Part shown: positions 16,959-26,242 of the stretch, one piece after another
Numbering within the stretch: the first letter of the stretch is position 1
Layout of the letters: every line of letters starts with the position of its first letter
Assembly: GCF_900142415.1 (NCBI RefSeq)
Contig: NZ_FRAU01000007.1
Coordinates: 1-64,000, forward strand
From: Rhodothermus profundi
GTDB taxonomy: Bacteria > Bacteroidota > Rhodothermia > Rhodothermales > Rhodothermaceae
Direction: 5' to 3'
DNA length: 64,000 bases
Position numbers and translations under genes: made by a program
The notes under the pieces: generated by a model
Told to the model about the DNA's origin: nothing
Seen by the model: the letters and a program-made list of their open reading frames with translations, nothing else
Databases searched by the model: none

Positions 16959-18430
16959 GATCTCGGTTGAATGGTCGGTTGCTGCATCTTGCGACCCAGC
17001 AGCGCCACCGCTGTGCTGCTCAACACAGCCCAGGTTGCCGGAACCGCCGGATTATTCCAGTAGGGGCCAAGCTGTCCGTAATACATGCCAAAATGGACCG
17101 TCAACGCCGTCAGCGCCGCTATCATAATGACGCGCGGCGGGAGCGAGACGCCCAGGACGCCCAGAAGCACCGGAGCGAACGTGGCCGCAAACAGGGCATA
17201 GACCCCGTTCTGCGCTAAAATAGCTACAGAAAGCGCCGGCGTAAGCTGGTCATACCCTAACCCCAGCAGCAGAGGGGCCAGCGCGACCAGCGTCAACTTG
17301 CCCACTTTCAGCGCGCGCCGCTCTACCACGCTGGCCGGCACCCCGCGCATCAATGCCCAGGATCGATACAGATCGTTCGCCACAATAGCCGCCAGCGCTA
17401 CCATCAGTCCTTCCAGCGTCGAATAACCGGCCGCCAGCAATCCAATGGTGATCAGCCCACGCACCACCGGACCAAACCGTTCTACCAAGTAGGTGGGAAT
17501 GACCGCATCGGCGACCAGGTCCGCTTCGGGCATCAGCAGGCGGGCATACAGACCAGTCAACAGCACGGAGAAAAACACAAATGCTACGCCGAACCCAACC
17601 AGCAGGTAGCGTCCTACATCGGCTTCAGAGCGAAGATAAAGGGCTTTGGACAGCAGATGGGGCTGGGTAATGACCGCCACTCCTACAACAAAATTGGCCA
17701 CAAAGACTTCGAACGGACTGCGAAACAACAAACTTTCGGGATTGACGGGACGCGCCAGGTTCGGATCGATAGCCGCCAGCCGGGCAAGCAGGCCCGACAG
17801 CCCCCCTTCCCAGTAGGCCAGGCCCGACCCGATCAGCAACACGGCCACAATGAGCATGATCAACGCCTGGGCCGTGTTCGTCAGCGTATGCGCACCGGCT
17901 CCCCCCAGCAGTAGATATCCCAGCGGAATCGCTATCGTCAGCACCAGCGCCACCACCAGCCCGATGCCCAGCACGCTGGAAAGTACCCGGGCCAGCCCGA
18001 CCACAATCAGCACCATGAACGTGATGAGCAGCAGACTCAGCAACGCATAGAGCACCCCGAGCCGTCGGTCGTCGTAACGCGCTGCAATCCATTGCGGCAG
18101 GGTTAACGCTGCGTAGCGATCGCCCAACCGACGAAAACGCCGGCTCAACACCACCACCCCTACCAGGATGCCCAGCGGCGTGGCCACACCGTAGCCCAGG
18201 TAACCTGCCCATCCGTAGAGATAAACCAATCCCGGATTGATAACGAACGTCGCGGCACTGGTCAGATTCGCCGCCAGAGAGAGCCCTACCAGCACAGGAC
18301 TGACCGCACGGCTTCCGACCGAAAACCCTGCCAGTCCACGCGTTCCACGCATCCCGAGCAGGGCTGCCCCGCCGACCAGCAGCAGGTAAGCCAGAAAGAA
18401 TCCCCAGCCAATGGCATGTTCTGCTCCCAT
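16955..18430 (-). CDS. Sodium:solute symporter (SSS family)
   Basis: A 491-residue polytopic membrane protein with about 13 hydrophobic segments, belonging to the SSS family that imports organic solutes with Na+. Recognisable stretches are GFSVGSRAVSPVLVGLSLAANLTSAATFVINPGLVYLYGWAG, GYSTLEGLMVALAAIVANDLYR and the C-terminal repeats of the LeuT-like fold. The substrate is not evident. Cotranscription with a CoA ligase and a TonB receptor suggests a carboxylate such as a fatty, aromatic or hydroxy acid. Confidence 0.9.
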   Translation of the reverse strand: MGAEHAIGWGFFLAYLLLVGGAALLGMRGTRGLAGFSVGSRAVSPVLVGLSLAANLTSAATFVINPGLVYLYGWAGYLGYGVATPLGILVGVVVLSRRFRRLGDRYAALTLPQWIAARYDDRRLGVLYALLSLLLITFMVLIVVGLARVLSSVLGIGLVVALVLTIAIPLGYLLLGGAGAHTLTNTAQALIMLIVAVLLIGSGLAYWEGGLSGLLARLAAIDPNLARPVNPESLLFRSPFEVFVANFVVGVAVITQPHLLSKALYLRSEADVGRYLLVGFGVAFVFFSVLLTGLYARLLMPEADLVADAVIPTYLVERFGPVVRGLITIGLLAAGYSTLEGLMVALAAIVANDLYRSWALMRGVPASVVERRALKVGKLTLVALAPLLLGLGYDQLTPALSVAILAQNGVYALFAATFAPVLLGVLGVSLPPRVIMIAALTALTVHFGMYYGQLGPYWNNPAVPATWAVLSSTAVALLGRKMQQPTIQPRS

Positions 18431-18440
18431 AAGCGTGCGG

Positions 18441-19415
18441 TCAGGTGTCGTAGGCCCAGCGAAGCGCCATGGCAGCCAGCGCTGCTCCTCCCCCCGAGGC
18501 GATCAGGTACACCAGATCCCCTCGTCGCAGCCGATGCTGGCAGGCGGCATCGGCCAGCACCATCGGAATACAGGCGCTTCCCGTGTATCCATACCGATCC
18601 ATCACATAGTGCGTGCGCGTTTCCGGCAGTCCCAGCACTTCCAGCGTCTCCCGAATGCTGAGCACATTGATCTGGGTAAAAAACAGGTGATCCACGTCCT
18701 CAGGCGCCACCCCCAGCGCTGCGGAAAGCCAGCGTACCAGGCGCGTCCAGTGATCGACGTTGTAGGTCTTCGGAAACTTTTTTCGAAATTCCAGAACCTG
18801 AGGGCCTGCCGGGCAGCAGGCGCCTCCGGTGTAAATGCCCATGTAGTCGTAGTACTGGCCTTCCGCCTCCAGACGGGTCAGCAAAATGCCTGGTTCGTCC
18901 TCATCGGCCGGAGCCAGCACTACGGCGCCGGCTCCATCCGCAAACAACGTAGCGATGTTACGCTGGGAAAAGTCCAGGAATCGGCTCATCAGATACCCAC
19001 CGGCCACCAGTACCGGACCATTTCCTCGTTCTACAAACTGCCGTCCGATTTCCAGGGCGGTTACAAAGCCGGCGCAGGCCGCATTGACATCGAACGTTCC
19101 TGCCCGCGAGGCCCCCAACTTGTGCTGCACGACAGTAGCCGTAGCCGGCGAGAGATAGTCGGGCGTGTCGGTTGCCACAATGATCAGCGTTAGATCGGCC
19201 GGAGACAGCCCCGCTTCCTTCAGCGCAGCCCGGGCTGCAGCGACTACCAGATCCGACGTAGTCTGTCCGTCTTCAGCGTACCGCCGCTCCCGAATGTTGC
19301 GCTGCGTGCGCAGGAAGCTGTCCACATCTTCGCCGTAGTATTCGTTGAAATAGGCATTGGTCACCACGCGGGGCGGGGCGTAGAGTCCGGTTCCGATAAT
19401 CTGTGCCCGTGCCAT
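18441..19415 (-). CDS. FabH-like ketoacyl synthase III homologue lacking catalytic His and Asn
   Basis: A 324-residue thiolase-fold protein with the KAS III layout. The nucleophile Cys114 is intact (FDVNAACAGF), and the C-terminal glycine motif (IASGGGAALAAMAL) is present. Where FabH has PHQAN it reads FTQIN (Thr247 for His), and where FabH has GNTSAAS it reads GYTGSAC (Tyr277 for Asn). Without these residues, decarboxylative condensation with malonyl-ACP is unlikely; acyl transfer or a non-decarboxylating reaction is more plausible. It lies five bases after the SDR gene and ten before the symporter, within one operon. Confidence 0.88.
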   Translation of the reverse strand: MARAQIIGTGLYAPPRVVTNAYFNEYYGEDVDSFLRTQRNIRERRYAEDGQTTSDLVVAAARAALKEAGLSPADLTLIIVATDTPDYLSPATATVVQHKLGASRAGTFDVNAACAGFVTALEIGRQFVERGNGPVLVAGGYLMSRFLDFSQRNIATLFADGAGAVVLAPADEDEPGILLTRLEAEGQYYDYMGIYTGGACCPAGPQVLEFRKKFPKTYNVDHWTRLVRWLSAALGVAPEDVDHLFFTQINVLSIRETLEVLGLPETRTHYVMDRYGYTGSACIPMVLADAACQHRLRRGDLVYLIASGGGAALAAMALRWAYDT

Positions 19416-19419
19416 TGGC

Positions 19420-20163
19420 CTACAGGGTTAATCCTCCATCCACGTTGAGCACCGCGCCTGTGATAAACGAAGCCTCGTCGGAGGCCAGAAACAGGTAGGC
19501 ACGGGCCACCTCTTCGGGACGTCCCAGGCGCTGCAACGGCGTGCGCGTGCGCACCATGTCCAGCACCTTCGCCGGCACCTGCCGCGTCATGTCGGTTTCG
19601 ATAAACCCGGGCGCTACCGCATTGACCCGGATACCGTAGCGTCCCAGCTCGCGCGCCCAGGTTTTTGTCATGCCAATGACACCGGCTTTGGTCGCCACGT
19701 AGTTTGTCTGTCCGAAATTGCCGGCATGCGCCACGACAGACGAGGCGTTCAGGATGCACCCGCTTCCCTGCGCTTCCATGTACGGCAGCACGGCCTTCGT
19801 GCACAGAAAGACGCCGGTCAGGTTCACTTCGACCACCGCCTGAAACTGCGCCAGGGTCATCTTGCGCAGGGTGGCATCCTGCGTAACGCCCGCGTTATTG
19901 ACCAGGATGTCGATGCGTCCGAAACGGGCTGCTGTGTCCTGCGCCATGCGCTCAACCTCCTCGGGGCGCGTGACGTCCACCGAAAGGGCCACCATGCGCG
20001 CTCCTTCTGTCTGCATTTCCTGCACCAGCGCCGCAGCGGCTGCGCGGTCCCGGTCGGCCACCACCACCGCTGCCCCCTCACGGGCAAACAGGATGGCCGT
20101 GGCCCGACCGATACCGCGCGCGCCGCCGGTTATGATAGCGACTTTCCCTTCCAGTCTTCCCAT
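19420..20163 (-). CDS. Short-chain dehydrogenase/reductase, FabG-like
   Basis: A 247-residue classical SDR that reduces a 3-oxoacyl or similar carbonyl with NAD(P)H. Visible are the cofactor glycine motif TGGARGIG, NNAG (89-92), Asn114, and the Ser142/Tyr155/Lys159 catalytic set (ASSVVAHAGNFGQTNYVATKAG), then PGFIETDMT. Length and motifs fit FabG, but it sits with an acyl-CoA ligase and an atypical KAS III rather than with the fab genes, so it is probably a pathway-specific paralogue. It starts three bases after the TonB receptor gene. Confidence 0.88.
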   Translation of the reverse strand: MGRLEGKVAIITGGARGIGRATAILFAREGAAVVVADRDRAAAAALVQEMQTEGARMVALSVDVTRPEEVERMAQDTAARFGRIDILVNNAGVTQDATLRKMTLAQFQAVVEVNLTGVFLCTKAVLPYMEAQGSGCILNASSVVAHAGNFGQTNYVATKAGVIGMTKTWARELGRYGIRVNAVAPGFIETDMTRQVPAKVLDMVRTRTPLQRLGRPEEVARAYLFLASDEASFITGAVLNVDGGLTL

Positions 20164-20166
20164 GAC

Positions 20167-22602
20167 TCAGTACCTCCATCCGGAAAAGTGGTAGGTAAGC
20201 CCCAACCAGGCCAAACGACCGCGCACCGGAGCGCCCAGCACATCGTAGCCTTTGTTGTTCAACAGATTCGAGATGCTTACCGTCAGGTCAAGTCCGATGC
20301 GCGGCACCCGGTACCCCAGCGTCAGATCTACCACCGTACGCGCCGGGACTTTGCCTCCATGCTGCGGCAGCATGGTCTCGCTGTTCCAGTAACCCGATAC
20401 GAAACGATAGGCACTCTGGTAGCGAGCGCTCAGGCTGACAAAAGCGCCTTCCAGGGCGGCATCGTGCACGGTCACCTGGCCCTTTAGCTTTGTTTCGGGC
20501 ACGTTCAGCGGCAGCTCGCGCTGCCCGGCCGTCTCTGTAAAGCGGCGAAGCGAGATCAGCGAAACGCTGCCAGAAAGGGTGACATACGAGGACGGGTACA
20601 GCGTAAGCCCGACGTCCAGTCCTGCCACCTGCGCCCGGCCAAAGTTCAGATAGGTCAGCAAACCATTGAACCGCGCATCCGAAGCCGGAGCCTGCACCGG
20701 CGTGCTTCCGTCGGCCTCATAGGCCACCGTGGTAAAGCCATCGGCCACCAGCGTCAACGGACTGATGAAGTTGCGGTACCAGGAGTAGTAGCCCACGACG
20801 TCCACGAACGCCCGCGTGCCAAAGGCCCCCTTGTACCCCAGCTCCAGCGCGTCAACCTGCTCCGGCTCCAGCCCGGCTATCCGATTCACAACCTGCCCAC
20901 TGGCATCCTTAATCACGTAGCCTTCTCGATTGCCAAAGGCATTGACATAATAGCCGGGCACAATGTCGAAACGCGGGATAGGAATGAACAAGTAGTTCTC
21001 CAGAATGGTCGGACTTTTGAAGGCCCGATTGTACCCGACGCGGACGTTGTGGCCGGGATAAACGGTGTAGACCAACGCCACCTTGGGACTGAACTGGGTG
21101 CTGTAGTTCGTATGGCGGTCGATCCGGGCTGCCGTTACCAGACGCAGCCGATCCGGTACCAACCGGAGATCCACCTGGGCATAGCCCCCCACTTCGGTTG
21201 CGCTGAGATCTTCCCCGCCCGCATCAGCCAGAAACGTCCCGTCCGAGTCCGGCAGATAACGCCGCACCTGCAGCCCGGCCACTACGCGCCCCTGCAGAAA
21301 CGGCAGGGCCTGCCGGTACTGAATCTCCCCATCCAGCAGCGCCCCGCGATCCACGAACGTGGTGGCGTCCCGCAGCACCTCCAGGTCCACCTGCGCCAGC
21401 GGCCGTCCTGCCGCTACCTGAGCAGCCGCCGCCTGCACCACGGCATTGAGCTGATAGGTTCGGCCTGCATCGTTCTTCGTGCGCGTGAACTGAACGTACC
21501 AGTTCGGATGGCTCAGTTCCACCGTCTGGTACTGCACCACCCAGCCCCGGACGTGATTGCGGCCGTTGTTAGTCAACCCGAAGTTGTCGTTGGTTGAATA
21601 GCCCAGGCCGGCTTTGGCCTTCCACGCTCCCAGGCGGTAGTACAGGAACCCTTCCAACTTGGCCGAGCGAATGCGATAGCCCCCCAGGTCTCGCAACACC
21701 TCCCCTTCGTAGATCGACGTGCCGTAGTTGTGCAATCCCTCTTCTCGGCTCGGCGCAAAGTCCTCGGCCTTCAGGTACTGGCCCGTAATCTTCCAGCCCC
21801 AGGCGCCGATGGTTCCGGCGGCTCGCCCCGTTACATCGATCAGCGATCGCTCACCCGTCCGGGCCATCAGGGAAAGCCCGGACTCATCCCAGGGATCTTT
21901 GGTGATGACGTTCACCACCCCGGTGTGGGCGTTCGGACCATACAGCGCCGAAGCAGGCCCCACGACCACCTCAATCGCTTTGATGTCCAGCGGGGCAGTG
22001 GGCAGAAAATTCCCCTGAGGGAGTCCGGTCCCGGGAAGCTGCGCTACACGGCCATCCACCATGGCCAGCATGCGCGTGTTGAACTGGCTGTTGAAGCCGC
22101 GTGCCGAAATGCCCTGGGCATTGATGCCTGCATCCACGAAGTCAATTCCTTTCAGGCCAGCAAGCGCCGACAGAAACGTGCCGCCACCGGTGCGCGCCAG
22201 GTCGGCCGCTGTGATGGTTTCAATGGTAACTGGCGCTTCCAGCAGTTTTTCCGTCTGCCGCGTGCCGGTTACCACTACCGCCTCGGCTTCAAACAGGACG
22301 GGCTCCAACGCCAGCGTTAGCTGCACCGACGCCGCGCCCACCGCTACCGGCTGCTGCAGCGTTTGATACCCCACAAACGAAACCTGCAAGGTGTAGCGTC
22401 CCGGGGCGACGGGCCCCAGACGAAACGCACCGTCCACATCGGTGGTCGTGCCCTGGCCGGTCTCCAGGAGCACAACGTTGGCGCCAGGCAGCGCCGCGCC
22501 ACGGTGCGCCTCCCGCACCTGACCTTCAATCCAGACGGACTGTGCCAGGGCGAAAGGGCTTACGAGCCAGCCCAGCCAGCATAACCAGAGCAGCCGTTTC
22601 AT
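20167..22602 (-). CDS. TonB-dependent outer-membrane receptor
   Basis: An 811-residue receptor. A signal peptide (MKRLLWLCWLGWLVSPFALAQ) is followed by a carboxypeptidase-D-like beta domain (IEGQVREAHRGAALPGANVVLLETGQG), then the plug domain (VVVTGTRQTEKLLEAPVTIETITAADLARTGG; GPASALYGPNAHTGVVNVITKDPW) and a 22-strand barrel ending in aromatic-rich LAWLGLTYHFSGWRY. It is the first gene of the operon, with a good ribosome-binding site (GGGAGG) and an upstream promoter overlapped by a palindrome. It imports an unknown ligand, presumably the acid or ester handled by the downstream enzymes. Confidence 0.93.
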   Translation of the reverse strand: MKRLLWLCWLGWLVSPFALAQSVWIEGQVREAHRGAALPGANVVLLETGQGTTTDVDGAFRLGPVAPGRYTLQVSFVGYQTLQQPVAVGAASVQLTLALEPVLFEAEAVVVTGTRQTEKLLEAPVTIETITAADLARTGGGTFLSALAGLKGIDFVDAGINAQGISARGFNSQFNTRMLAMVDGRVAQLPGTGLPQGNFLPTAPLDIKAIEVVVGPASALYGPNAHTGVVNVITKDPWDESGLSLMARTGERSLIDVTGRAAGTIGAWGWKITGQYLKAEDFAPSREEGLHNYGTSIYEGEVLRDLGGYRIRSAKLEGFLYYRLGAWKAKAGLGYSTNDNFGLTNNGRNHVRGWVVQYQTVELSHPNWYVQFTRTKNDAGRTYQLNAVVQAAAAQVAAGRPLAQVDLEVLRDATTFVDRGALLDGEIQYRQALPFLQGRVVAGLQVRRYLPDSDGTFLADAGGEDLSATEVGGYAQVDLRLVPDRLRLVTAARIDRHTNYSTQFSPKVALVYTVYPGHNVRVGYNRAFKSPTILENYLFIPIPRFDIVPGYYVNAFGNREGYVIKDASGQVVNRIAGLEPEQVDALELGYKGAFGTRAFVDVVGYYSWYRNFISPLTLVADGFTTVAYEADGSTPVQAPASDARFNGLLTYLNFGRAQVAGLDVGLTLYPSSYVTLSGSVSLISLRRFTETAGQRELPLNVPETKLKGQVTVHDAALEGAFVSLSARYQSAYRFVSGYWNSETMLPQHGGKVPARTVVDLTLGYRVPRIGLDLTVSISNLLNNKGYDVLGAPVRGRLAWLGLTYHFSGWRY

Positions 22603-22644
22603 GACCGCCTCCCTGTGTTTGTGAGTGTATGGTGAAGAAATTTA

Positions 22645-22672
22645 TTTATAGGCAACGTTTGAAATTTTTCAA
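22645..22672 (-). promoter_or_regulatory. Candidate promoter of the TonB-receptor operon
   Basis: On the minus strand a TTGAAA (22667-22672 on the plus strand as TTTCAA) is followed after 16 bases by TATAAA (22645-22650), a sigma-70-like pair. The TTGAAA lies inside the palindromic operator, so a bound regulator would block polymerase. It stands 43 bases before the receptor start codon. The match is by eye and the transcription start is not known. Confidence 0.4.
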
Positions 22673-22675
22673 ACG
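22656..22675. promoter_or_regulatory. Operator palindrome upstream of the TonB-receptor operon
   Basis: A perfect inverted repeat, CGTTTGAAA-TT-TTTCAAACG, with nine-base arms. The same core, TTTGAAA-N2-TTTCAAA, occurs in front of the regulator gene at 23219-23236. Two copies flanking a GbsR/MarR gene make it the likely binding site of that regulator. Confidence 0.65.
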
Positions 22676-22697
22676 ATCAATCTAAAAAAAGAATCAT

Positions 22698-23204
22698 TCA
22701 GCTTGAAGACACGCCGGCAGCTTCCAGTTGCGCCCGGACCCGCTCCCACTCCTGGGTAAAGTTCTCGTAGAACTGTTCCATGAGCCGATAGAAGGCCTGC
22801 ATGTGCCGCAACCGTTCGATTGCTGCCTGGTGGGCAGGATCTCCCGACGCCTCCATCTCCCGTAGAAATTGCTCGGCCGTACGCCGGTTCTTTCGAACCG
22901 TGGCCAGATTAAACTTGAAGTTGTTCAGGAAAAGATCAGGATGCGCCACGTAATAGTCCCGCCGGTTTTCCGGCCCGTTCACCTTCCGCACCAGCCCAAT
23001 GCTGGCCAGCTCCCGAATCGTGCTCGAAATCGGCCCTTTCGAACGATTGAGCAGGGTAGCAATGTCATCCAATGAAAGCGGCTCCGCTTGCGTCAACAAC
23101 AACCCGACGATCAATCCCTTCAGCCGCGACAGGCCATACCCTTCGTAAATGTTGCCGAACTCCTCCACCAGATCACGCTGCAGTGGCGTCAGCCCTCGTC
23201 CCAT
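22698..23204 (-). CDS. GbsR/MarR-type transcriptional regulator
   Basis: A 168-residue winged-helix protein of the GbsR (MarR-like) family. The DNA-binding region is LTQAEPLSLDDIATLLNRSKGPISSTIRELASIGLVRKVNGPENRRDYYVAHPD (about residues 37-90), followed by a helical C-terminal dimerisation and sensing part. It lies directly upstream of the TonB-receptor operon on the same strand. Matching palindromes lie before its own start (15 bases away) and in the gap to the receptor gene, which points to autoregulation and control of the operon. The ligand is unknown; an acyl-CoA or free acid intermediate is a reasonable guess. Confidence 0.85.
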   Translation of the reverse strand: MGRGLTPLQRDLVEEFGNIYEGYGLSRLKGLIVGLLLTQAEPLSLDDIATLLNRSKGPISSTIRELASIGLVRKVNGPENRRDYYVAHPDLFLNNFKFNLATVRKNRRTAEQFLREMEASGDPAHQAAIERLRHMQAFYRLMEQFYENFTQEWERVRAQLEAAGVSSS

Positions 23205-23218
23205 ATCTCTTTTGATTC

Positions 23219-23236
23219 ATTTGAAACTTTTCAAAT
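23219..23236. promoter_or_regulatory. Operator palindrome upstream of the GbsR-type gene
   Basis: The inverted repeat ATTTGAAA-CT-TTTCAAAT has eight-base arms and the same TTTGAAA-N2-TTTCAAA core as the site at 22656-22675. It ends 15 bases before the regulator start codon, a position suited to autorepression. Confidence 0.6.
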
Positions 23237-23308
23237 AAAAATAAAATGGACAACCTCGATTGTCAAGGGCTCATGAATAAAACAGGACCGCCTCGACCTT
23301 CCGTGAAA

Positions 23309-23328
23309 CCCTGTAGTTAACTACAGGG
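23309..23328 (+). promoter_or_regulatory. MerR-type operator palindrome of the copper operon
   Basis: A perfect 20-bp palindrome, CCCTGTAGTTAACTACAGGG, lies 37 bases upstream of the MerR-type gene. Its form matches the CCCTxTAGT...ACTACAGGG operators known for heavy-metal MerR regulators, which sit in an over-long spacer between -35 and -10. TGAAAC (23304-23309) and TACAGA (23331-23336) could be those boxes, but they are poor matches. Confidence 0.6.
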
Positions 23329-23365
23329 CGTACAGAGCCTCGCCATCTTTAGAAGAAAGGGATCC

Positions 23366-23809
23366 ATGATGACCCGTGGCGAACTGGCCCGGCGGACCGG
23401 CGTGCATGCTGAAACGATCCGCTACTATGAACAGCGCGGCCTGTTGCCTCCGCCGCAGCGGACAGCCGCTGGATACCGCACCTATACCGAGACAGACGTC
23501 GAGCGGCTGCGCTTTATCAAGCGGGCCCAGGAACTGGGCTTTTCGCTGCGAGAAATCGAAGAACTGCTAACGCTGGAAGCCACGCCGGGCGCCAGCAGTG
23601 GACTGGTTCGCCAGCGAGCACTGGCCAAAATCGCCGAAATCGAAGCGCGAATTCGGGACCTGACCCGCATTCGCGATACGCTGCGCCGTCTGGTAGCGGC
23701 CTGCGACGGTCAGGCTCCAATTGAGCACTGCCCCATCTTGCACGCCTTGCACGACAAGCACGGAGCGTATGTCGATGACGGAGCCGCTGACGGAAAATCC
23801 CACGCCTGA
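23366..23809 (+). CDS. MerR-family metal-responsive activator (CueR-like)
   Basis: A 147-residue MerR protein. The N-terminal winged helix ([55 protein letters not shown]) is standard, followed by the dimerisation helix and the metal loop Cys113-x8-Cys122 ([13 protein letters not shown]). The position that is Cys in the divalent-metal sensors (ZntR, MerR) is occupied by Ser here (Ser77/78), as in Cu(I) sensors such as CueR. This agrees with the CopA and CopZ genes that follow. AAGAAAGG precedes the start as ribosome-binding site. Its end overlaps the start of copA. Confidence 0.85.
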   Translation: MMTRGELARRTGVHAETIRYYEQRGLLPPPQRTAAGYRTYTETDVERLRFIKRAQELGFSLREIEELLTLEATPGASSGLVRQRALAKIAEIEARIRDLTRIRDTLRRLVAACDGQAPIEHCPILHALHDKHGAYVDDGAADGKSHA

Positions 23810-26240
23810 GACCAGCGCGGCGCTGCGCCTGCCCGTTGAGGGCATGGAATGCGCAGCTTGCGCCGTTCGCATCGAACGACGCCTGCGCAATGTGCCGGGC
23901 GTGCGGGAAGCGGCGGTCAACTACGCCACCGGCGAAGCGGCGGTGGCCATCGATCCCAACGCGGTTGGTCTGGATCAGCTCGTAGCGACCATTGAAGCCG
24001 CAGGCTATGGCGTCCGCACCGAAACCCTGCGGTGCCCGCTGACGCGCGCGCCTTCCGATGGCGAGCTGGCGCAGCTTTTTGCGCGCACGAATGGCGTGCT
24101 AGCCTGGGAAGTTGTTTCTGAAGGCGAAACGCCGGTGCTTCAGGTGCGCTACGTACCGGTGGTGGCCGATCCGGCCGCGTTGCAGCAGCAGCTCGCCGCG
24201 GCCGGCTTGCTGGCCGAACATGAACGCCAGGCTGTACCGACCGGCCGTGAGGCGCTGCGCCGCGAACGCGAAGCCCACTACCGAGACGCTCGACGGCGTT
24301 TCTGGATTGCCGCCGCGCTGAGCATTCCGGTCGTTGTGCTGGCCATGTGGCCGGGCGCCCATGAACTGGCCGGCGCTGTCTGGATCCAGTGGTTGCTGAC
24401 CACGCCCGTTGTCTTCTGGTCGGGCCGCCCATTCTTCACGGGAGCCTGGCGGGCTTTCCGTCATCACGCGGCCGACATGAACACTCTTGTAGCCATTGGC
24501 GTGGGCGCTGCCTATGTTTACAGCACGGTTGCCACTGTCTTCCCGCGCTTTTTTGAAGCGGCCGGACGCGCGCCAGATGTCTATTTTGAGGCAGCCGCGG
24601 TGATCGTCACGCTGATCCTGCTGGGTCGCATGCTCGAAGCACGGGCGCGCGCTCGAACCAGTGCAGCCATCGAAAAGCTGCTTGATCTGCAACCGCCTCG
24701 CGCTCGCGTTGAACGCAACGGGCATCTGGAAGAAATCTCTGTCGAAGCGGTCCGGGTAGGAGACCGGGTGATCGTTCGCCCTGGAGAAAAAATTCCCGTG
24801 GACGGCGTCATCGAAGAAGGGGTGGCGGCTATTGATGAAAGCATGATCACGGGCGAGTCGATTCCGGTCGATAAAAAGCCCGGCGACTCGGTAATAGGGG
24901 GCACCGTAAATCGAAGCGGAGCGCTGGTCATCCGCGTTACCCGTATCGGGCGTGACACGGTGCTTCAGCAGATTGTCCGTCTTGTTGAAGAAGCTCAGGC
25001 CCGTAAAGCGCCCATTCAACGGCTGGCCGACCGCGTGGCGGGCATCTTTGTCCCTGCAGTGCTCCTAGTAGCTATTGCCACGTTTGTGCTCTGGTTCGAC
25101 TTTGGGCCAGAGCCGCGACTGACGCACGCCTTGCTCACCTTTGTGTCCGTGCTCATTATTGCCTGCCCCTGTGCGCTGGGGCTGGCTACCCCCACCGCCA
25201 TTCTGGTCGCTACAGGCCGGGCTGCTCAGATTGGCGTGCTGATTAAAGGAGGCGATGCGCTGGAACGTTTGCGCCAGGTCGATCTGATTGTGTTCGACAA
25301 AACCGGCACGCTCACCGAAGGGCGTCCGCGTCTGGAGCGTGTCGTATCGCTGAACGGGTATGACGCCGACCAATTGCTGACCCTGGCGGCGGCTGTTGAG
25401 CAGCGTTCAGAGCACCCGCTAGCCCGCGCTATTGTGGAGGCGGCCGAAACGCGCGGCCTGAAGCTTCCGTCCGTCCAGGACTTCGAGGTGCTGACCGGTC
25501 TGGGCGTTGCCGCCCGGGTGGATGGGCGCCTGGTGCAGATCGCACGTCCGGCTTTTCTGGCGGAACAGGGCATTCCGGTGCCGGAAGAGATGGTAGCCAG
25601 GCTGGCTGGCGAGGGGCATACGGTTGTGGCCGTGGCCGTGGATCATCGGCCAGCCGGCCTGCTGGCCATTGCCGACACGATTCGCCCTTCAGCCGAATCG
25701 GCTATCCGGGCCCTGCATCGCATGGGTCGTCGCGTCGCGATGATTACGGGCGACAGCGAAACCGCAGCCCGGACGGTTGCCCGGCGACTGGGAATCGACG
25801 AAGTACGCGCCAACGTGCTTCCTCAGGATAAAACAGCGGCTGTGGCTGCTTTTCAAGCGGAAGGCTATGTGGTGGCTATGGTAGGCGATGGCATCAATGA
25901 TGCCCCTGCCCTGGCACAGGCCGACGTAGGCATTGCAATGGGCACAGGCACGGATGTGGCTATTGAGGCCGGCGACGTCACGCTCATGCGGCCCGATCTG
26001 CGCGCTGTGGTAGACGCGTTCCGGCTGTCTACTCGCACGCTCCGCACCATCAAGCAGAATCTATTCTTTGCCTTTATATATAACGTGCTGGGCATTCCCA
26101 TCGCGGCGGGAGTGTTGTATCCATTTACGGGCCTGTTGCTCAGTCCCATGATTGCAGCAGCCGCCATGGCGCTTTCAAGCGTCTCGGTCGTCACGAACAG
26201 TCTTCGGCTGCGACGTTTTCAACCTGAACTGCTGTCCTGA
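23775..26240 (+). CDS. copA: Copper-exporting P1B-1-type ATPase CopA
   Basis: A heavy-metal P-type ATPase of about 821 residues that exports Cu(I). The order is: N-terminal HMA domain ([12 protein letters not shown]), a second degenerate region without CxxC, eight membrane helices, actuator TGES, CPC metal site ([13 protein letters not shown]), phosphorylation motif [27 protein letters not shown], and the P1B-1 hallmarks in the last helices ([15 protein letters not shown]). The start at 23775 or 23769 is favoured over 23721, because GGAG lies nine bases before 23775. The gene overlaps the MerR gene by about 35 bases, so they are coupled. Confidence 0.94.
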   Translation: MTEPLTENPTPETSAALRLPVEGMECAACAVRIERRLRNVPGVREAAVNYATGEAAVAIDPNAVGLDQLVATIEAAGYGVRTETLRCPLTRAPSDGELAQLFARTNGVLAWEVVSEGETPVLQVRYVPVVADPAALQQQLAAAGLLAEHERQAVPTGREALRREREAHYRDARRRFWIAAALSIPVVVLAMWPGAHELAGAVWIQWLLTTPVVFWSGRPFFTGAWRAFRHHAADMNTLVAIGVGAAYVYSTVATVFPRFFEAAGRAPDVYFEAAAVIVTLILLGRMLEARARARTSAAIEKLLDLQPPRARVERNGHLEEISVEAVRVGDRVIVRPGEKIPVDGVIEEGVAAIDESMITGESIPVDKKPGDSVIGGTVNRSGALVIRVTRIGRDTVLQQIVRLVEEAQARKAPIQRLADRVAGIFVPAVLLVAIATFVLWFDFGPEPRLTHALLTFVSVLIIACPCALGLATPTAILVATGRAAQIGVLIKGGDALERLRQVDLIVFDKTGTLTEGRPRLERVVSLNGYDADQLLTLAAAVEQRSEHPLARAIVEAAETRGLKLPSVQDFEVLTGLGVAARVDGRLVQIARPAFLAEQGIPVPEEMVARLAGEGHTVVAVAVDHRPAGLLAIADTIRPSAESAIRALHRMGRRVAMITGDSETAARTVARRLGIDEVRANVLPQDKTAAVAAFQAEGYVVAMVGDGINDAPALAQADVGIAMGTGTDVAIEAGDVTLMRPDLRAVVDAFRLSTRTLRTIKQNLFFAFIYNVLGIPIAAGVLYPFTGLLLSPMIAAAAMALSSVSVVTNSLRLRRFQPELLS

Positions 26241-26242
26241 TC

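Noticed and set aside
14518-20163. Olefin (OleABCD) hydrocarbon pathway
   Set aside because: The set of thiolase-fold enzyme, alpha/beta hydrolase, AMP ligase and reductase is similar, but the reductase is a short FabG-type SDR, the hydrolase has a signal peptide, and the operon includes a symporter and a TonB receptor.
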